This document shows, one piece after another, positions 1 through 8,393 of a DNA stretch of 64,000 nt. Position 1 is the first letter of the stretch. The number at the start of each line of letters is the position of its first letter. Under the pieces are notes generated by a model that saw only the letters and a program-made list of their open reading frames with translations, made no database searches and was not told where the DNA came from. The stretch lies in contig NZ_WMEF01000002.1 of assembly GCF_009724685.1 (NCBI RefSeq), positions 310,001-374,000 of the forward strand, in the 5' to 3' direction. The translations under genes were made by a program, and so were the position numbers. The DNA is from Lysinibacillus cavernae. GTDB lineage: Bacteria; Bacillota; Bacilli; Bacillales_A; Planococcaceae.

Positions 1-540
1 AGGATTTTTAGATTAAGCTTGAAGTGCCGGATAGAACTTGCAAAGTGAAGGATAGAACTCATAAAGTGGTGGATAGAATTCTCAAAGTGATGGATAGAAT
101 CAACAAAATGGTGGATAGAACTATCAAAGCGATGGATAGAACTCACAAAGCGATGGATAGAACTCATAAAGTGGTGGATAGCCCCACAAATAGAGGGTAG
201 AATCAGTGGATTGTAGGATAGCATTCTCAAATTGAAGGATAGAATCAACAAAGTGATGGATAGAACTCATAAAGTGGTGGATAGCCCCACAAATAGAGGA
301 GAGAATCAGTAGAATGAAGGATAGAACCCTCAAATTGAAGGATAGAATCAACAAAGTGATGGATAGAGCTCACAAAGCGAAGGATAGCCCTACAAATAGA
401 GGGTAGAATCAGCAGAATGAAGGATAGAACCCTCAAATTGAAGGATAGAATCAGCAAAGTGGTGGATAGAACTCTCAAAGCGAAGGATAGCCCCACGAAA
501 TTGAGAATCGAATCATTTGAGTGATCGAACCTTCAAATGA
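1..540. repeat. Degenerate 21-bp tandem repeats with a 103-bp higher-order period
   Basis: About twenty copies of a unit close to GATAGAACTCACAAAGYGATG follow each other without spacers. A variant beginning GATAGCCCC or GATAGCCCT recurs at 177, 280, 383 and 486, an exact 103-bp spacing, so blocks of units were duplicated together. The array runs off the left edge, so its full length is unknown. Minus-strand open frames across it only translate the 21-bp unit (recurring ILSF and ILLILS motifs), and the 103-bp period shifts frame; I do not call them genes. Function is unknown. Confidence 0.85.
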
Positions 541-554
541 GCTCCACAAAATGA

Positions 555-590
555 AAGAGGAATCAACAATCAACAAAATGTTGGTTCCCC
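555..590 (-). terminator. Probable terminator of the chemoreceptor gene
   Basis: Just past the stop codon of the minus-strand chemoreceptor, the arms 559-568 and 579-588 pair at 9 of 10 positions. A T-rich tract follows on the minus strand (TCTTTCATTTTG). Confidence 0.55.
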
Positions 591-601
591 CTTCAAATGG
601 T

Positions 602-2443
602 TTACACTTTAAACTCACTCACTAGATTTCGTAGACTATCTGCTTGTTGTGCAAGTTCTGTAGCGGCTGCATTGATTTCCTGCATGGATGCAGAGCCCTG
701 TGTTGCAGCTGCGGCTGATGTCACTGTGTTGGCTGCAGATTGCTCTGCATAGGCATTGACATGAACGAAGTCACTGGCTACTGCGTTGCTATAGTCAAGG
801 GTAGTCGATATTTTATCTACCATGGCTGCGATAATTGTTGTTGTTTCCTCAGTATGCGATAAAATATTGGCTAATGATTGGTTCGTTTCGTTTGTCACTT
901 CCACGCCTCGGATGACGGTCGTGACACCTTCATGATTTTGGGTAATAATCGATGTGACTTCATTTTGGATTGACGTGACAATGGCTGTTACTTCTTTCGC
1001 TGCACTTTGTGATTGCTCAGCTAGTTTACGAACCTCATCCGCTACAACCGCAAAACCTCGTCCATGCTCACCAGCTCGTGCCGCTTCAATGGCTGCGTTT
1101 AAAGCTAATAGATTCGTTTGCTCAGAAATAGCAGTGATCGTGCCAATAATGGAAGTAATGTCGGCAGATTTACGACCTAACGCTTCCACCGTTGATGTCG
1201 TGGAAGCCATTGTTTCTTCTATGGATTGCATAACAAGTGAGGATTGTTCCACAGAACGGCTACCTTCATCGGCTGCTTGTTGCATGGCGACAGAGGCGCG
1301 ATGTACAGCACTTGCTTGTTCGTTTAATTGATGCATAGAATGCTCTAAATCGCTCATTTTTTGCTGGGCGCTATTCATACTCGAAATCGTATTATCACTA
1401 TCACTTGCAATATCAGCTGTTGCATCTGCAATATCCTGAATTGTACGAGCATTTTCATCTGCTAACGACATCAGCTCCTGACTACTGCCTGACACATGAT
1501 CTGCCAGTTCACTTACACGTCGGATTAAATTAGCAATCGATTCGATTAAGGTATTTGTAGATGCTGCAATGATCGAAAATTCATCATGATTACGTACTTT
1601 TACTCGTCTCGTCAAATCGCCACCTGCTTGCGCAATATCAAGGATGGAGTCATTAATTGCCTGTGTATTACGTTTTAATGATTTAAAGAGCATATAGCCA
1701 AAAATCACGATAGCTAAAAAGCCGACGATCGACACGATAAAGAACGTAGTAATCGAAATATTTACCTGTTGATTAAGCTTGTCCAATTTTGTTTTATTCG
1801 ACTTATCCATTACCGTATTGATGGTTTCAATATTATTATCAATGTGCGTTTTCATTGTTTCCCCAGTAGCACCCATCATTAACTTGCGAGCCTGCTCAAG
1901 ACCAAGTTCATCTCGCATCGTCATGACCTTATCTGAATAATCAAGGTAATTTTTATAATATTGTTCGATGGCCTGCATATGACCAAGTTCTACTTGTCGA
2001 TCCTGAAATTGTTCTTTTAATGCAGCCAGCTTTTTATTAATGGTATCAATTTTTAAATGATAAGAAGTAGAATAAATGCCATTACCTGTAATTAAATAAG
2101 ATTGCTCTAAATTTGTTAGTCTGGCAATCTCATACGCAAGTTGATTGACCGTTAGTTGCTCTTGGACGTTTTTCTTCGTGAAGTCTTCCATTTCCCGCTG
2201 TAAATTCTGTATATTGACGTACGACAATATACCCATAATACCATTAATCACAATAAGAAGTGCAAACATAATAAGCACTTTGCCCCGAATTAAATGGTAA
2301 AAACGTTGTCGTTTTTCTTTAATAGGAGGGGGATTGTTCCTGGGTTGCTCTTGTTTTGAAGCTTTCTTTCTCTTAAAAAAGCTAAAAGTAAAGAGAGACA
2401 GGCGTTTTTTCGCTGTATTACGAGTTTTTTTAGTATTTTTCAT
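602..2443 (-). CDS. Methyl-accepting chemotaxis protein (membrane chemoreceptor)
   Basis: Transducer of about 613 residues that senses an external ligand and controls CheA through CheW. The N-terminus is a long basic cytoplasmic tail (about 55 residues), then TM1 at about 56-75, a mainly helical extracellular domain of about 155 residues (four-helix-bundle type), TM2 at about 232-253, a HAMP linker and a long coiled signalling domain. The hairpin tip around residues 440-480 has the conserved [20 protein letters not shown] and [11 protein letters not shown] motifs. The start is placed at the ATG at 2443 because an AGGAAGG site lies at the right distance; an ATG 39 bases upstream lacks one and a second ATG six bases upstream is too close to it. 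The gene stands alone, so its ligand cannot be inferred. The long basic tail is unusual for the family. Confidence 0.93.
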   Translation of the reverse strand: MKNTKKTRNTAKKRLSLFTFSFFKRKKASKQEQPRNNPPPIKEKRQRFYHLIRGKVLIMFALLIVINGIMGILSYVNIQNLQREMEDFTKKNVQEQLTVNQLAYEIARLTNLEQSYLITGNGIYSTSYHLKIDTINKKLAALKEQFQDRQVELGHMQAIEQYYKNYLDYSDKVMTMRDELGLEQARKLMMGATGETMKTHIDNNIETINTVMDKSNKTKLDKLNQQVNISITTFFIVSIVGFLAIVIFGYMLFKSLKRNTQAINDSILDIAQAGGDLTRRVKVRNHDEFSIIAASTNTLIESIANLIRRVSELADHVSGSSQELMSLADENARTIQDIADATADIASDSDNTISSMNSAQQKMSDLEHSMHQLNEQASAVHRASVAMQQAADEGSRSVEQSSLVMQSIEETMASTTSTVEALGRKSADITSIIGTITAISEQTNLLALNAAIEAARAGEHGRGFAVVADEVRKLAEQSQSAAKEVTAIVTSIQNEVTSIITQNHEGVTTVIRGVEVTNETNQSLANILSHTEETTTIIAAMVDKISTTLDYSNAVASDFVHVNAYAEQSAANTVTSAAAATQGSASMQEINAAATELAQQADSLRNLVSEFKV

Positions 2444-2694
2444 CGCCATCACCTTCCTATTTTTTTGAATAATCGATTTCAATTTTATCTTATTTTACTA
2501 GATATTTCTATTATTATTTCTAAAAATTTAAATTTTTCAGAAAAAAATAACTGTGACAAAAGTCAGGATTGTCCAAGGAAATAGTTCTAAAAACACAAGT
2601 AGGTAAAATATCTTAGTAGTGGAAATTATGACGAATACTAATTTTTTTGATACACTAGCGAAAAGTAATTGTTATAAAAAGGGGAAATTGTTTG

Positions 2695-2913
2695 ATGAAA
2701 AAAAGTTTTTATTTATATGTCCTTACATTTCGTGGTGGCGATTGGTCTGACGCTAAGGTACGCTTTGCAGAAGAAGTGTTTCATGAGCATAATTTTCCAA
2801 AACAAAGCTCAGACTTTAATGAGCTGTCTGACTATATTGAATCCTACGCTACGGAAAACTTAACAATCGGGGTCTTTGATACTTTGTGGGCGCTTTATGA
2901 GGATCAAGCTTAA
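2695..2913 (+). CDS. YozE-family (UPF0346/YozE SAM-like) small protein
   Basis: Small acidic protein of 72-73 residues resembling Bacillus YozE: aromatic-rich N-terminus (SFYLYVL), a middle segment with [16 protein letters not shown], and a C-terminal [10 protein letters not shown]. The family has a SAM-like helical fold and no settled function. A TTG directly precedes the ATG in frame; the AAGGGG site at about 2679-2685 could serve either, and I use the ATG. It is monocistronic. No membrane segment or catalytic motif is visible. Confidence 0.8.
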   Translation: MKKSFYLYVLTFRGGDWSDAKVRFAEEVFHEHNFPKQSSDFNELSDYIESYATENLTIGVFDTLWALYEDQA

Positions 2914-3024
2914 TTGTTTAACAATCATCATTCGAGCTGACGGGTCGCGTCCTTTGGCAAGGCTAACTGACCTCCGTCGTGTTGATTTGTGACAACCGCT
3001 GAATCAAGATAAAAATTTTTAGGT

Positions 3025-3040
3025 TGCTAGACGTCTAGCA
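3025..3040. promoter_or_regulatory. 16-bp perfect palindrome upstream of the deoD promoter
   Basis: TGCTAGACGTCTAGCA is a perfect 16-bp palindrome that abuts a plausible promoter (TTGCGA at 3041-3046, 17-bp spacer, TATTAT at 3064-3069) for deoD. A palindrome with no loop suits a dimeric DNA-binding protein better than an RNA hairpin. The regulator is unknown. Confidence 0.5.
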
Positions 3041-3069
3041 TTGCGAAAATGACAGAAACACAGTATTAT
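3041..3069 (+). promoter_or_regulatory. Candidate sigma-A promoter of deoD
   Basis: TTGCGA at 3041-3046 and TATTAT at 3064-3069 are 17 bp apart, 37 bp upstream of the deoD start codon. Both hexamers match the vegetative consensus reasonably. Confidence 0.45.
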
Positions 3070-3105
3070 TTATAGTGATAACTGACAGAAAAGAGGGATT
3101 GCAGT

Positions 3106-3813
3106 ATGAGTGTTCATATTAATGCAAAAAAAGGTGAAATTGCTGACACAATTTTACTTCCAGGAGATCCACTACGTGCAAAATACATTGCCGAAACATT
3201 TTTAGAAGATGTAACTTGTTATAACGAAGTACGTAACATGTTTGGTTATACAGGTACGTATAAAGGCAAACGTATTTCTGTACAAGGAACTGGTATGGGT
3301 GTGCCATCTATTTCCATCTATGCAACAGAATTAATGCAAGAATATGATGTTCAAAAATTAATTCGTGTTGGAACTTGTGGTGCAATTCAAAAAGACGTAA
3401 AAGTGCGTGACGTAATCTTAGCGCAAGCAGCAACTTCTGACACACGTATGAACCAAATCATTTGGGGCGGTGCTATCGACTTCGCACCAATCGCTGACTT
3501 TGACCTATTATTAAAAGCTTACAACGCAGGAAAAGATGCGGGTCTTAACTTACAAGTAGGGAATATCTTCACAGCAGATCTATTCTATTCAGACGAGCAC
3601 CAAAACGAAAAATTAGCAAAATACGGTGTTCTAGCTGTAGAAATGGAAGCAGCTGCTCTTTACACATTAGCTGCAAAATTCGGCCGTAAAGCACTTGCTG
3701 TTCTAACAGTAAGTGACCACATTTTAACTGGCGAAGTAACAACTTCAGAAGAACGTCAAACGACATTCAATGACATGATCGTGGTAGCATTAGACGCAGC
3801 GATTCAAGACTAA
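3106..3813 (+). CDS. deoD: Purine nucleoside phosphorylase, DeoD type
   Basis: Cytosolic hexameric enzyme that phosphorolyses purine ribo- and deoxyribonucleosides to base plus (deoxy)ribose-1-phosphate in purine salvage. At 235 residues it is full length. Family signatures are visible: [12 protein letters not shown] at the N-terminus, GTGMGVPS for phosphate and nucleoside contact, RVGTCGAI, the [12 protein letters not shown] ribose-binding helix and LTVSDH with the catalytic aspartate that separates the 6-oxo/6-amino-accepting DeoD enzymes from PNP-I. An AGAGGG site precedes the ATG. The gene is monocistronic, between its own promoter and terminator. Confidence 0.97.
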   Translation: MSVHINAKKGEIADTILLPGDPLRAKYIAETFLEDVTCYNEVRNMFGYTGTYKGKRISVQGTGMGVPSISIYATELMQEYDVQKLIRVGTCGAIQKDVKVRDVILAQAATSDTRMNQIIWGGAIDFAPIADFDLLLKAYNAGKDAGLNLQVGNIFTADLFYSDEHQNEKLAKYGVLAVEMEAAALYTLAAKFGRKALAVLTVSDHILTGEVTTSEERQTTFNDMIVVALDAAIQD

Positions 3814-3872
3814 GTATGTTAAGGGGTTGGCGTTTGAAATAAATTTCAAAGGGACTAACCTTTAATGTCTTG

Positions 3873-3918
3873 CCTGTTAGGTGACTGAATAAATCAGAGC
3901 CTAACGGGCTTTTTTATT
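3873..3918 (+). terminator. Intrinsic terminator of deoD
   Basis: GCCTGTTAGG (3873-3882) pairs with CCTAACGGGC (3901-3910) including one G-U pair, followed by TTTTTT. Confidence 0.85.
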
Positions 3919-3927
3919 TACTTCAAA

Positions 3928-4410
3928 TTAATGAAAAGGACACTTACTTGTGCTTCCCTTAATGTGATGCGTGTTGTTTCGATAAGGTTCATCATATGAA
4001 TAGGCATACATATCAATATCTAAAAAAGCGTTTATTTCAGATAAAAATTTACTAAACGCTGGATAAATAACTAATCCTGGTGTATGACCATCATATATTT
4101 GGATAACTAATTCCATTTGGACATCTAAAGTTAATTCTTCTTTTAATTGGTTAATGATATCTATCTTGGATTGAAAGACCTCAAGTAAGGGGTGTAATAC
4201 TTCTTGTGTTTCGAGGGTTTCTAGTGCTGCTGACTCATATTTCCAACCAGTATAAGAATGTTCTAAAAGGTTCCTTGGATTGTTTGGCTGAACGCTGTCA
4301 CCAATTTTCCAAGTTGCTGTCGGTAGGATACCTAACCGTTGTGTTACAACTTCCAATGAAAAATCATCATTACCACTAATCAGCAGATATGCATATTGTG
4401 TCGTCTTCAT
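3928..4410 (-). CDS. DUF4279 domain-containing protein
   Basis: About 160 residues. The N-terminal pattern (YAYLLISGNDDFSLEVVTQRLGI, then TATWKIGD) matches the DUF4279 family, where a short strand is followed by a helix ending RLGI and a conserved W-x-x-GD. No function is established for the family. The open frame continues to an ATG at 4443, but the GATGGGG site lies just before tandem ATGs at 4413/4410, so the shorter form is preferred. No signal peptide or membrane segment. It is transcribed alone. Confidence 0.75.
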   Translation of the reverse strand: MKTTQYAYLLISGNDDFSLEVVTQRLGILPTATWKIGDSVQPNNPRNLLEHSYTGWKYESAALETLETQEVLHPLLEVFQSKIDIINQLKEELTLDVQMELVIQIYDGHTPGLVIYPAFSKFLSEINAFLDIDMYAYSYDEPYRNNTHHIKGSTSKCPFH

Positions 4411-4679
4411 CATTTTGTCCCCATCTCTTTTCTTATCTAACATTAAAAGTGATTAAATAAAGAGATTATAACAGAGTACAGTGTAGGATGGTAAAGAAAT
4501 GGTAAATGAACAACCGATGAGATTATGTATTAGCACAAACCGCTGACTAATATAAGCAGTAACTTACATAAAACCTATAGATACTTGAAATAGGACAAGT
4601 ATCAAGTATCCATAGGAAATTAAAAACCAATAGGGGAGCATGCTCTTAAAAGAGTTTAAGAAGGGAATACCTTAGAATT

Positions 4680-5720
4680 TTAATTGCAGATTGTTCCGGT
4701 TTTTATACCTGTTGGGCCGTTAAATCCTGGGATTGTAGCTACTACCATATTGGTTGCTATATTGATGACAGACACCGTATTGTCAGCTTGATTTGTGACA
4801 TATGCAAGTGTTCCATCAGGCAAGATGGTTACTTGGTCAGGAGATAATCCTACAGGGATTGTAGCAGTCACCGTATTAGTCGCTGTATTTATAACAGATA
4901 CTGTATTACTGCCTTTATTTACAATATAAACAAGTGCGCCATTAGGTGTAATTGCCGTTCCAACAGGTCCTGTTCCCACAGTGATTGTATTAACTACCAT
5001 ATTCGTAGCTGCATTAATGACAGATACATTGTCACTATCTTGATTTGTAACGTAAGCAAATTGTCCGCTTGGTGTGAAAACGATTGATCTTGGACGAGTT
5101 CCTACAGTGATGGTAGCAACGACTAAATTAGTTGCTGTATTTATGACAGATACTGCACCTGAATTTTCGTTTGCAACATAAGCAAATGCGCCATTAGGCG
5201 TAAAAGCTATCCCCTGAGGTTGCATTCCTACTGAAATAGTAGCAGTTACCATATTTGTAGCCGTATTGATGACGGATACAGTGTTAGATCCATGATTGGA
5301 TACATACGCTAGTGTTCCATTGGGTGAAATGGCTACACCGAGAGGTCTATCTCCTACCATAATGGTAGCGATCGGAGTGTTTGTTGCAGTACTAAATACC
5401 GTTACATTGTCGGAGAAGAGAGCTGGAACATAGCCAAACGCTCCGTTTGGAGTAATCGCTACTTCAAGAGGAGCAAGTCCTACTGGAATGGTAGCGACAA
5501 TAGTATTTGTGGCGGTATCAACCACGGATACTCTATTATCAGGAGTAGCTTCCTGACCAGCGTCTGTAACGTACACTAAATAATGACAAGCTGGCGTTGG
5601 TGGTACAGGTATAAATGGTAGCTTACAACGACAAGGACAACAAAAACCACAGCAATGACAGTGACAACTTGGATTTGATTTAAACTTAATCTTCTTAAAA
5701 TAATAATGTTTTTTCCGCAC
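4680..5720 (-). CDS. YVTN-type seven-bladed beta-propeller protein with cysteine-rich N-terminus
   Basis: About 346 residues. The C-terminal part is seven consecutive repeats of about 42 residues, each with the core VSVINTATNxVxATIxVG-xxP-xxxxxTPNGxxAYVxN, the YVTN/YncE surface-layer type of propeller. The first 30 residues are strongly basic, followed by a cluster of eight cysteines in fourteen residues (CHCHCCGFCCPCRC), then a proline-rich linker. There is no signal peptide, so secretion is unlikely; a sigma-K-like -10 upstream suggests expression in the mother cell and a possible place in spore coat or exosporium (inference). A GTG at 5720 is preferred as start: GGAAAGG sits nine bases upstream, whereas the ATG at 5741 has no ribosome site and would lie at the predicted transcription start. 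Confidence 0.8.
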   Translation of the reverse strand: MRKKHYYFKKIKFKSNPSCHCHCCGFCCPCRCKLPFIPVPPTPACHYLVYVTDAGQEATPDNRVSVVDTATNTIVATIPVGLAPLEVAITPNGAFGYVPALFSDNVTVFSTATNTPIATIMVGDRPLGVAISPNGTLAYVSNHGSNTVSVINTATNMVTATISVGMQPQGIAFTPNGAFAYVANENSGAVSVINTATNLVVATITVGTRPRSIVFTPSGQFAYVTNQDSDNVSVINAATNMVVNTITVGTGPVGTAITPNGALVYIVNKGSNTVSVINTATNTVTATIPVGLSPDQVTILPDGTLAYVTNQADNTVSVINIATNMVVATIPGFNGPTGIKTGTICN

Positions 5721-5748
5721 ACTGGACATCCTTTCCGTCATATATTAA

Positions 5749-5757
5749 TACTTTATG
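5749..5757 (-). promoter_or_regulatory. Sigma-K-like -10 element
   Basis: On the minus strand the sequence reads CATAAAGTA, an exact match to the CATAnnnTA -10 of mother-cell sigma-K promoters. A matching -35 AC at the usual distance is not clear. The predicted start site is near 5743, which supports the GTG start at 5720. Confidence 0.4.
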
Positions 5758-5759
5758 CG

Positions 5760-6041
5760 TAAAGAATTATGCTTTTTGTACGATTACCTAAACCAACTAG
5801 TACTGAAAAGAATCGAGTGGTTATCTATACTGATTTCCTAACATTGTTATCGGGTAAGTGGTGATTCTTCCAAGAGTTCTTATGAAATGATAAATGTAAA
5901 AGAGGGAGTATCTTGTCCGAAATTAGCTAAATGTGGATATTAATTTCCATATTAACAGCAGTTTTTTATGTAAAATCTCCGTAGAATGACGCAGGGAATG
6001 AAATAGTACGTTACATAATGTAATAGAGTGAGATTATGCAC
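5760..6041. other. Intergenic region between the propeller and tetR genes
   Basis: Divergent upstream region. Apart from the sigma-K-like box at its left end and the TetR operators at its right end, I see only AT-rich DNA and no ORF with a ribosome site. Confidence 0.5.
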
Positions 6042-6060
6042 AATGAATGTCACGTTCATT
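6042..6060. promoter_or_regulatory. Candidate TetR operator 1
   Basis: AATGAATGT-C-ACGTTCATT: 9-bp arms matching at eight positions around a single central base. The site lies just upstream of the predicted -35 of the tetR gene, and its TGAA/TTCA outer bases are typical of TetR-family operators in Bacillus relatives. Confidence 0.5.
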
Positions 6061-6077
6061 CAATATTTTTGTATATA

Positions 6078-6105
6078 TTGAGTAATTTAGGTTTCCTAGT
6101 ATAAT
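6078..6105 (+). promoter_or_regulatory. Candidate promoter of the tetR gene
   Basis: TTGAGT (6078-6083), 16-bp spacer, perfect TATAAT (6100-6105). It lies between the two candidate operators. Confidence 0.6.
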
Positions 6106-6125
6106 TGTATTAATATAAAACGATG

Positions 6126-6141
6126 TTCATTATTAAATGAA
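6126..6141. promoter_or_regulatory. Candidate TetR operator 2
   Basis: TTCATT-ATTA-AATGAA, a perfect inverted repeat downstream of the predicted -10 and 20 bp before the start codon. It carries the same TTCATT/AATGAA half-sites as operator 1 in the opposite arrangement, which would suit autorepression. Confidence 0.45.
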
Positions 6142-6161
6142 ATGTATTTTAGGAGAAATGT

Positions 6162-7055
6162 ATGAAGGATCGTAAACAAGTAGTAATAGAATCGACTATA
6201 CAATTATTTACTGAAAAAGGTTTTCAAAATACATCAGTTCAAGATATTTTAGATAATGCAAATATTTCAAAAGGGACATTTTATAAGTATTTTTCATCTA
6301 AAAATGAATGTCTTACTGCGGTATTAGAACAAAATCGTCAAGAAAGAAATGTTTTAAAAGAGGAAATCTTAATTGGCAAGAAAATGAATGATATAGAGGT
6401 TTTAGTTGAACAATTAACTGCTTCACTAACAGTAAAGGAAAAATATAACTTAATGCCTTTATTTCGAGAAATAGCTTTTTTAAATGATGAAGAGTTACAA
6501 AAAATTCTTGCTTATCATCGTTTTCATGAAATTGCATGGCTAAAAAATAGATTTTTTGATATTTTTGGGGAGGTTGGAAAACCCTATTATTATGAATGTG
6601 CTGTTATATTTTTTGGTTTATTTCAATATTTAACTTTTTATTGGAATTTCGCAACAAATAAGATGGTAGATATAAAAAAATCAGTCTGGAGATCTTTAAT
6701 GTTTGTAGAGAATCTTCTTCCTGAAATGATTAAGTGTGGAGAAGTATTTTTGGAACCCAGATATATGAACTTGTTAGAAATTGAATTAGAGTACAAGATA
6801 GTAACAAAAGAAATGATACAAGAGAAATTGGGGATTTTTTGTGAAAAAATAGTGGTTGTTGAACCTCAACAAAAATCGGTAGAATTAGCCACATTTCTTT
6901 TGGAAGAAGTTACTATGGAAAACCCGCGAATTAGCGTTTTAGAAATCATCATAGAACCATTTCGTCATTCTTTTTTAGAAACTAGATATAAATATGAAGC
7001 AGATGAAATAGCCAATCTTTTCTGGCTCTATATTAAAATGCAAAACAAAGCATAG
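6162..7055 (+). CDS. TetR/AcrR-family transcriptional regulator
   Basis: 297 residues with an N-terminal TetR helix-turn-helix (residues about 5-50): FTEKGFQNTSVQDI, ANISKGTFYKYFSSKNECL. The remaining 240 residues are helical with no recognisable ligand motif, and are longer than in the usual 190-residue members; similarly long ones exist (YerO type). AGGAG sits nine bases before the ATG. Two candidate operators flank its promoter, consistent with autorepression. No efflux gene is adjacent in the same orientation; the divergent gene is a beta-propeller protein, so the target is not evident. The gene is more AT-rich than its neighbours. Confidence 0.9.
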   Translation: MKDRKQVVIESTIQLFTEKGFQNTSVQDILDNANISKGTFYKYFSSKNECLTAVLEQNRQERNVLKEEILIGKKMNDIEVLVEQLTASLTVKEKYNLMPLFREIAFLNDEELQKILAYHRFHEIAWLKNRFFDIFGEVGKPYYYECAVIFFGLFQYLTFYWNFATNKMVDIKKSVWRSLMFVENLLPEMIKCGEVFLEPRYMNLLEIELEYKIVTKEMIQEKLGIFCEKIVVVEPQQKSVELATFLLEEVTMENPRISVLEIIIEPFRHSFLETRYKYEADEIANLFWLYIKMQNKA

Positions 7056-7200
7056 TTCGAGGTATGTTTTAAGTATTTATCAATTGTCTATATAATTATA
7101 GTGAAAATATTTTCTATCTTTCGACCAGCAATTTAACTAACGTTTGTCTTTTTTTAACTGAGGTTTTGTAGTTCATTAATCAGGAAATGGAGATATAACA

Positions 7201-7749
7201 ATGAATTTAACATATGAAGTGATACCTGATGACAAAGTTGAAATTTGTAAAGATTTATGTAATGAACTGATGATTTTTCAGAAATCAAAAGCAACTGTCA
7301 AACCAGAACTGTTTGACACCATGAATTTTGAAACACGGATGATTCCTTCTATGGAAAGTGCGATTTACAATTATATTGTAGTTGCTAAAGACGATAATAA
7401 GGTAGTTGGTTATGCATATTCAAATATTTCTCCTAAAGAAGCATATTCAAATCATTTTGCTACTTTTTTTAACTTATCTTCGGTTAGCAAAGATAATGTA
7501 GGCTGCTTATCTCAATTTTTTATCAAAGAAGCGTACAGACAATATGGGGTAGGCTCTACGCTTTTTAATATGTCGATGCAGTGGCTGAAACAATTTGATG
7601 ATGTGGAAGACCATTTTATCTATGTGTCCAATGGCAATGAAAATGCCTTGGAATTCTATAAACGTAAAGGATTTTATGTTAGTCATGATATATTAGATGG
7701 TTTTATAACAGTTTTACGGAATAAGAAGGAGTCTGAAGACGTTTTGTAG
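7201..7749 (+). CDS. GNAT-family N-acetyltransferase
   Basis: 182 residues. The acetyl-CoA fold is recognised from strand VVAKDDNKVVGYAYSN, the motif A stretch LSQFFIKEAYRQYGVGSTLFNMSMQWL (a Q/R-x-x-G-x-G/S pyrophosphate loop in the form RQYGVGS) and the C-terminal NENALEFYKRKGFYVSHD. This is the common single-domain GNAT layout; the acceptor is unknown. A GGAAATGGAG site precedes the ATG. Monocistronic, closed by a terminator. Confidence 0.85.
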   Translation: MNLTYEVIPDDKVEICKDLCNELMIFQKSKATVKPELFDTMNFETRMIPSMESAIYNYIVVAKDDNKVVGYAYSNISPKEAYSNHFATFFNLSSVSKDNVGCLSQFFIKEAYRQYGVGSTLFNMSMQWLKQFDDVEDHFIYVSNGNENALEFYKRKGFYVSHDILDGFITVLRNKKESEDVL

Positions 7750-7770
7750 GCAAAGTTTGTTAAAAATTAT

Positions 7771-7803
7771 AAAGACCATACCATGAAGGGTGGTCTTTAT
7801 TTG
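7771..7803 (+). terminator. Intrinsic terminator after the acetyltransferase
   Basis: AAAGACCA (7771-7778) pairs with TGGTCTTT (7791-7798), with further partial pairing inside and a T-containing tail. Confidence 0.7.
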
Positions 7804-7822
7804 ATGTGGAAAAATACATAGT

Positions 7823-8140
7823 CTATCTGATTATTGTTTTATATGGTAGGGCATAGGAAGTATTCACTTTTTTGAAAACGCCTAGTAGAAGAGTGACAAG
7901 TCCGACTAGAAATAGAAACGGGGACATGACCATCAATAGTGCGACTGCCGCAAATCCATCGCCTTTATGTATCCCATATAGAATAGAAACAACCCATGAC
8001 AATAAAGGCGAGATGATGAACAAAATCGTTATTCCCCAAATGATGTATTTCATTTTATTCGATTTGCCATGACTTAAAAAAAAGTTGCTGCTAGGGACAA
8101 TACAAATAAAACTAATCCAATAGCCAATGGAACCCTCCAT
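7823..8140 (-). CDS. Small hypothetical membrane protein
   Basis: 105 residues with an initial hydrophobic stretch (about 5-20) and two clear membrane segments (about 31-55 and 66-90), the last followed by a positively charged tail. I do not recognise the family. No convincing ribosome site precedes the ATG at 8140; a GGAGGG lies just inside the reading frame, so the true start may be downstream, possibly at a non-ATG codon. It is convergent with the acetyltransferase gene. Confidence 0.55.
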   Translation of the reverse strand: MEGSIGYWISFICIVPSSNFFLSHGKSNKMKYIIWGITILFIISPLLSWVVSILYGIHKGDGFAAVALLMVMSPFLFLVGLVTLLLGVFKKVNTSYALPYKTIIR

Positions 8141-8344
8141 TCTTTAAAAAGGTGAGTTCAAAAATGAATAAGCTGTTTGGTCAAAGGCATATGTCCAAGT
8201 ATGACGAGAGCTGAGCCGTTTTAATAGCCTTTTGATTTTGTTTTTTATGGTAGATTACAGTTTAATTGTTTTTAAATACTATTCAACTTGAGGCTGACTT
8301 GCTGTCTTGAGCAACATCGTAGATATTTTCAAACACGACGGATA

Positions 8345-8365
8345 TAGCAAGAAATTGTTTTGCTA
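8345..8365. promoter_or_regulatory. Inverted repeat before the AraC-type regulator gene
   Basis: TAGCAA (8345-8350) and TTGCTA (8360-8365) form an inverted repeat 28 bp upstream of the start codon. It could be an operator; it does not match the Fur box found at the next gene. Confidence 0.3.
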
Positions 8366-8393
8366 AATTTTAAAATAGAGGAGGATCGAGTAA

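Noticed and set aside
124-496. Two minus-strand ORFs of 76 and 83 codons in the repeat array
   Set aside because: They merely translate the 21-bp unit; no ribosome site, and the 103-bp period changes frame between copies.
1-540. CRISPR array
   Set aside because: Units are contiguous and degenerate, with no constant repeat alternating with unique spacers and no cas genes.
954-1331. 125-codon plus-strand ORF
   Set aside because: Antisense shadow of the chemoreceptor signalling domain; no ribosome site.
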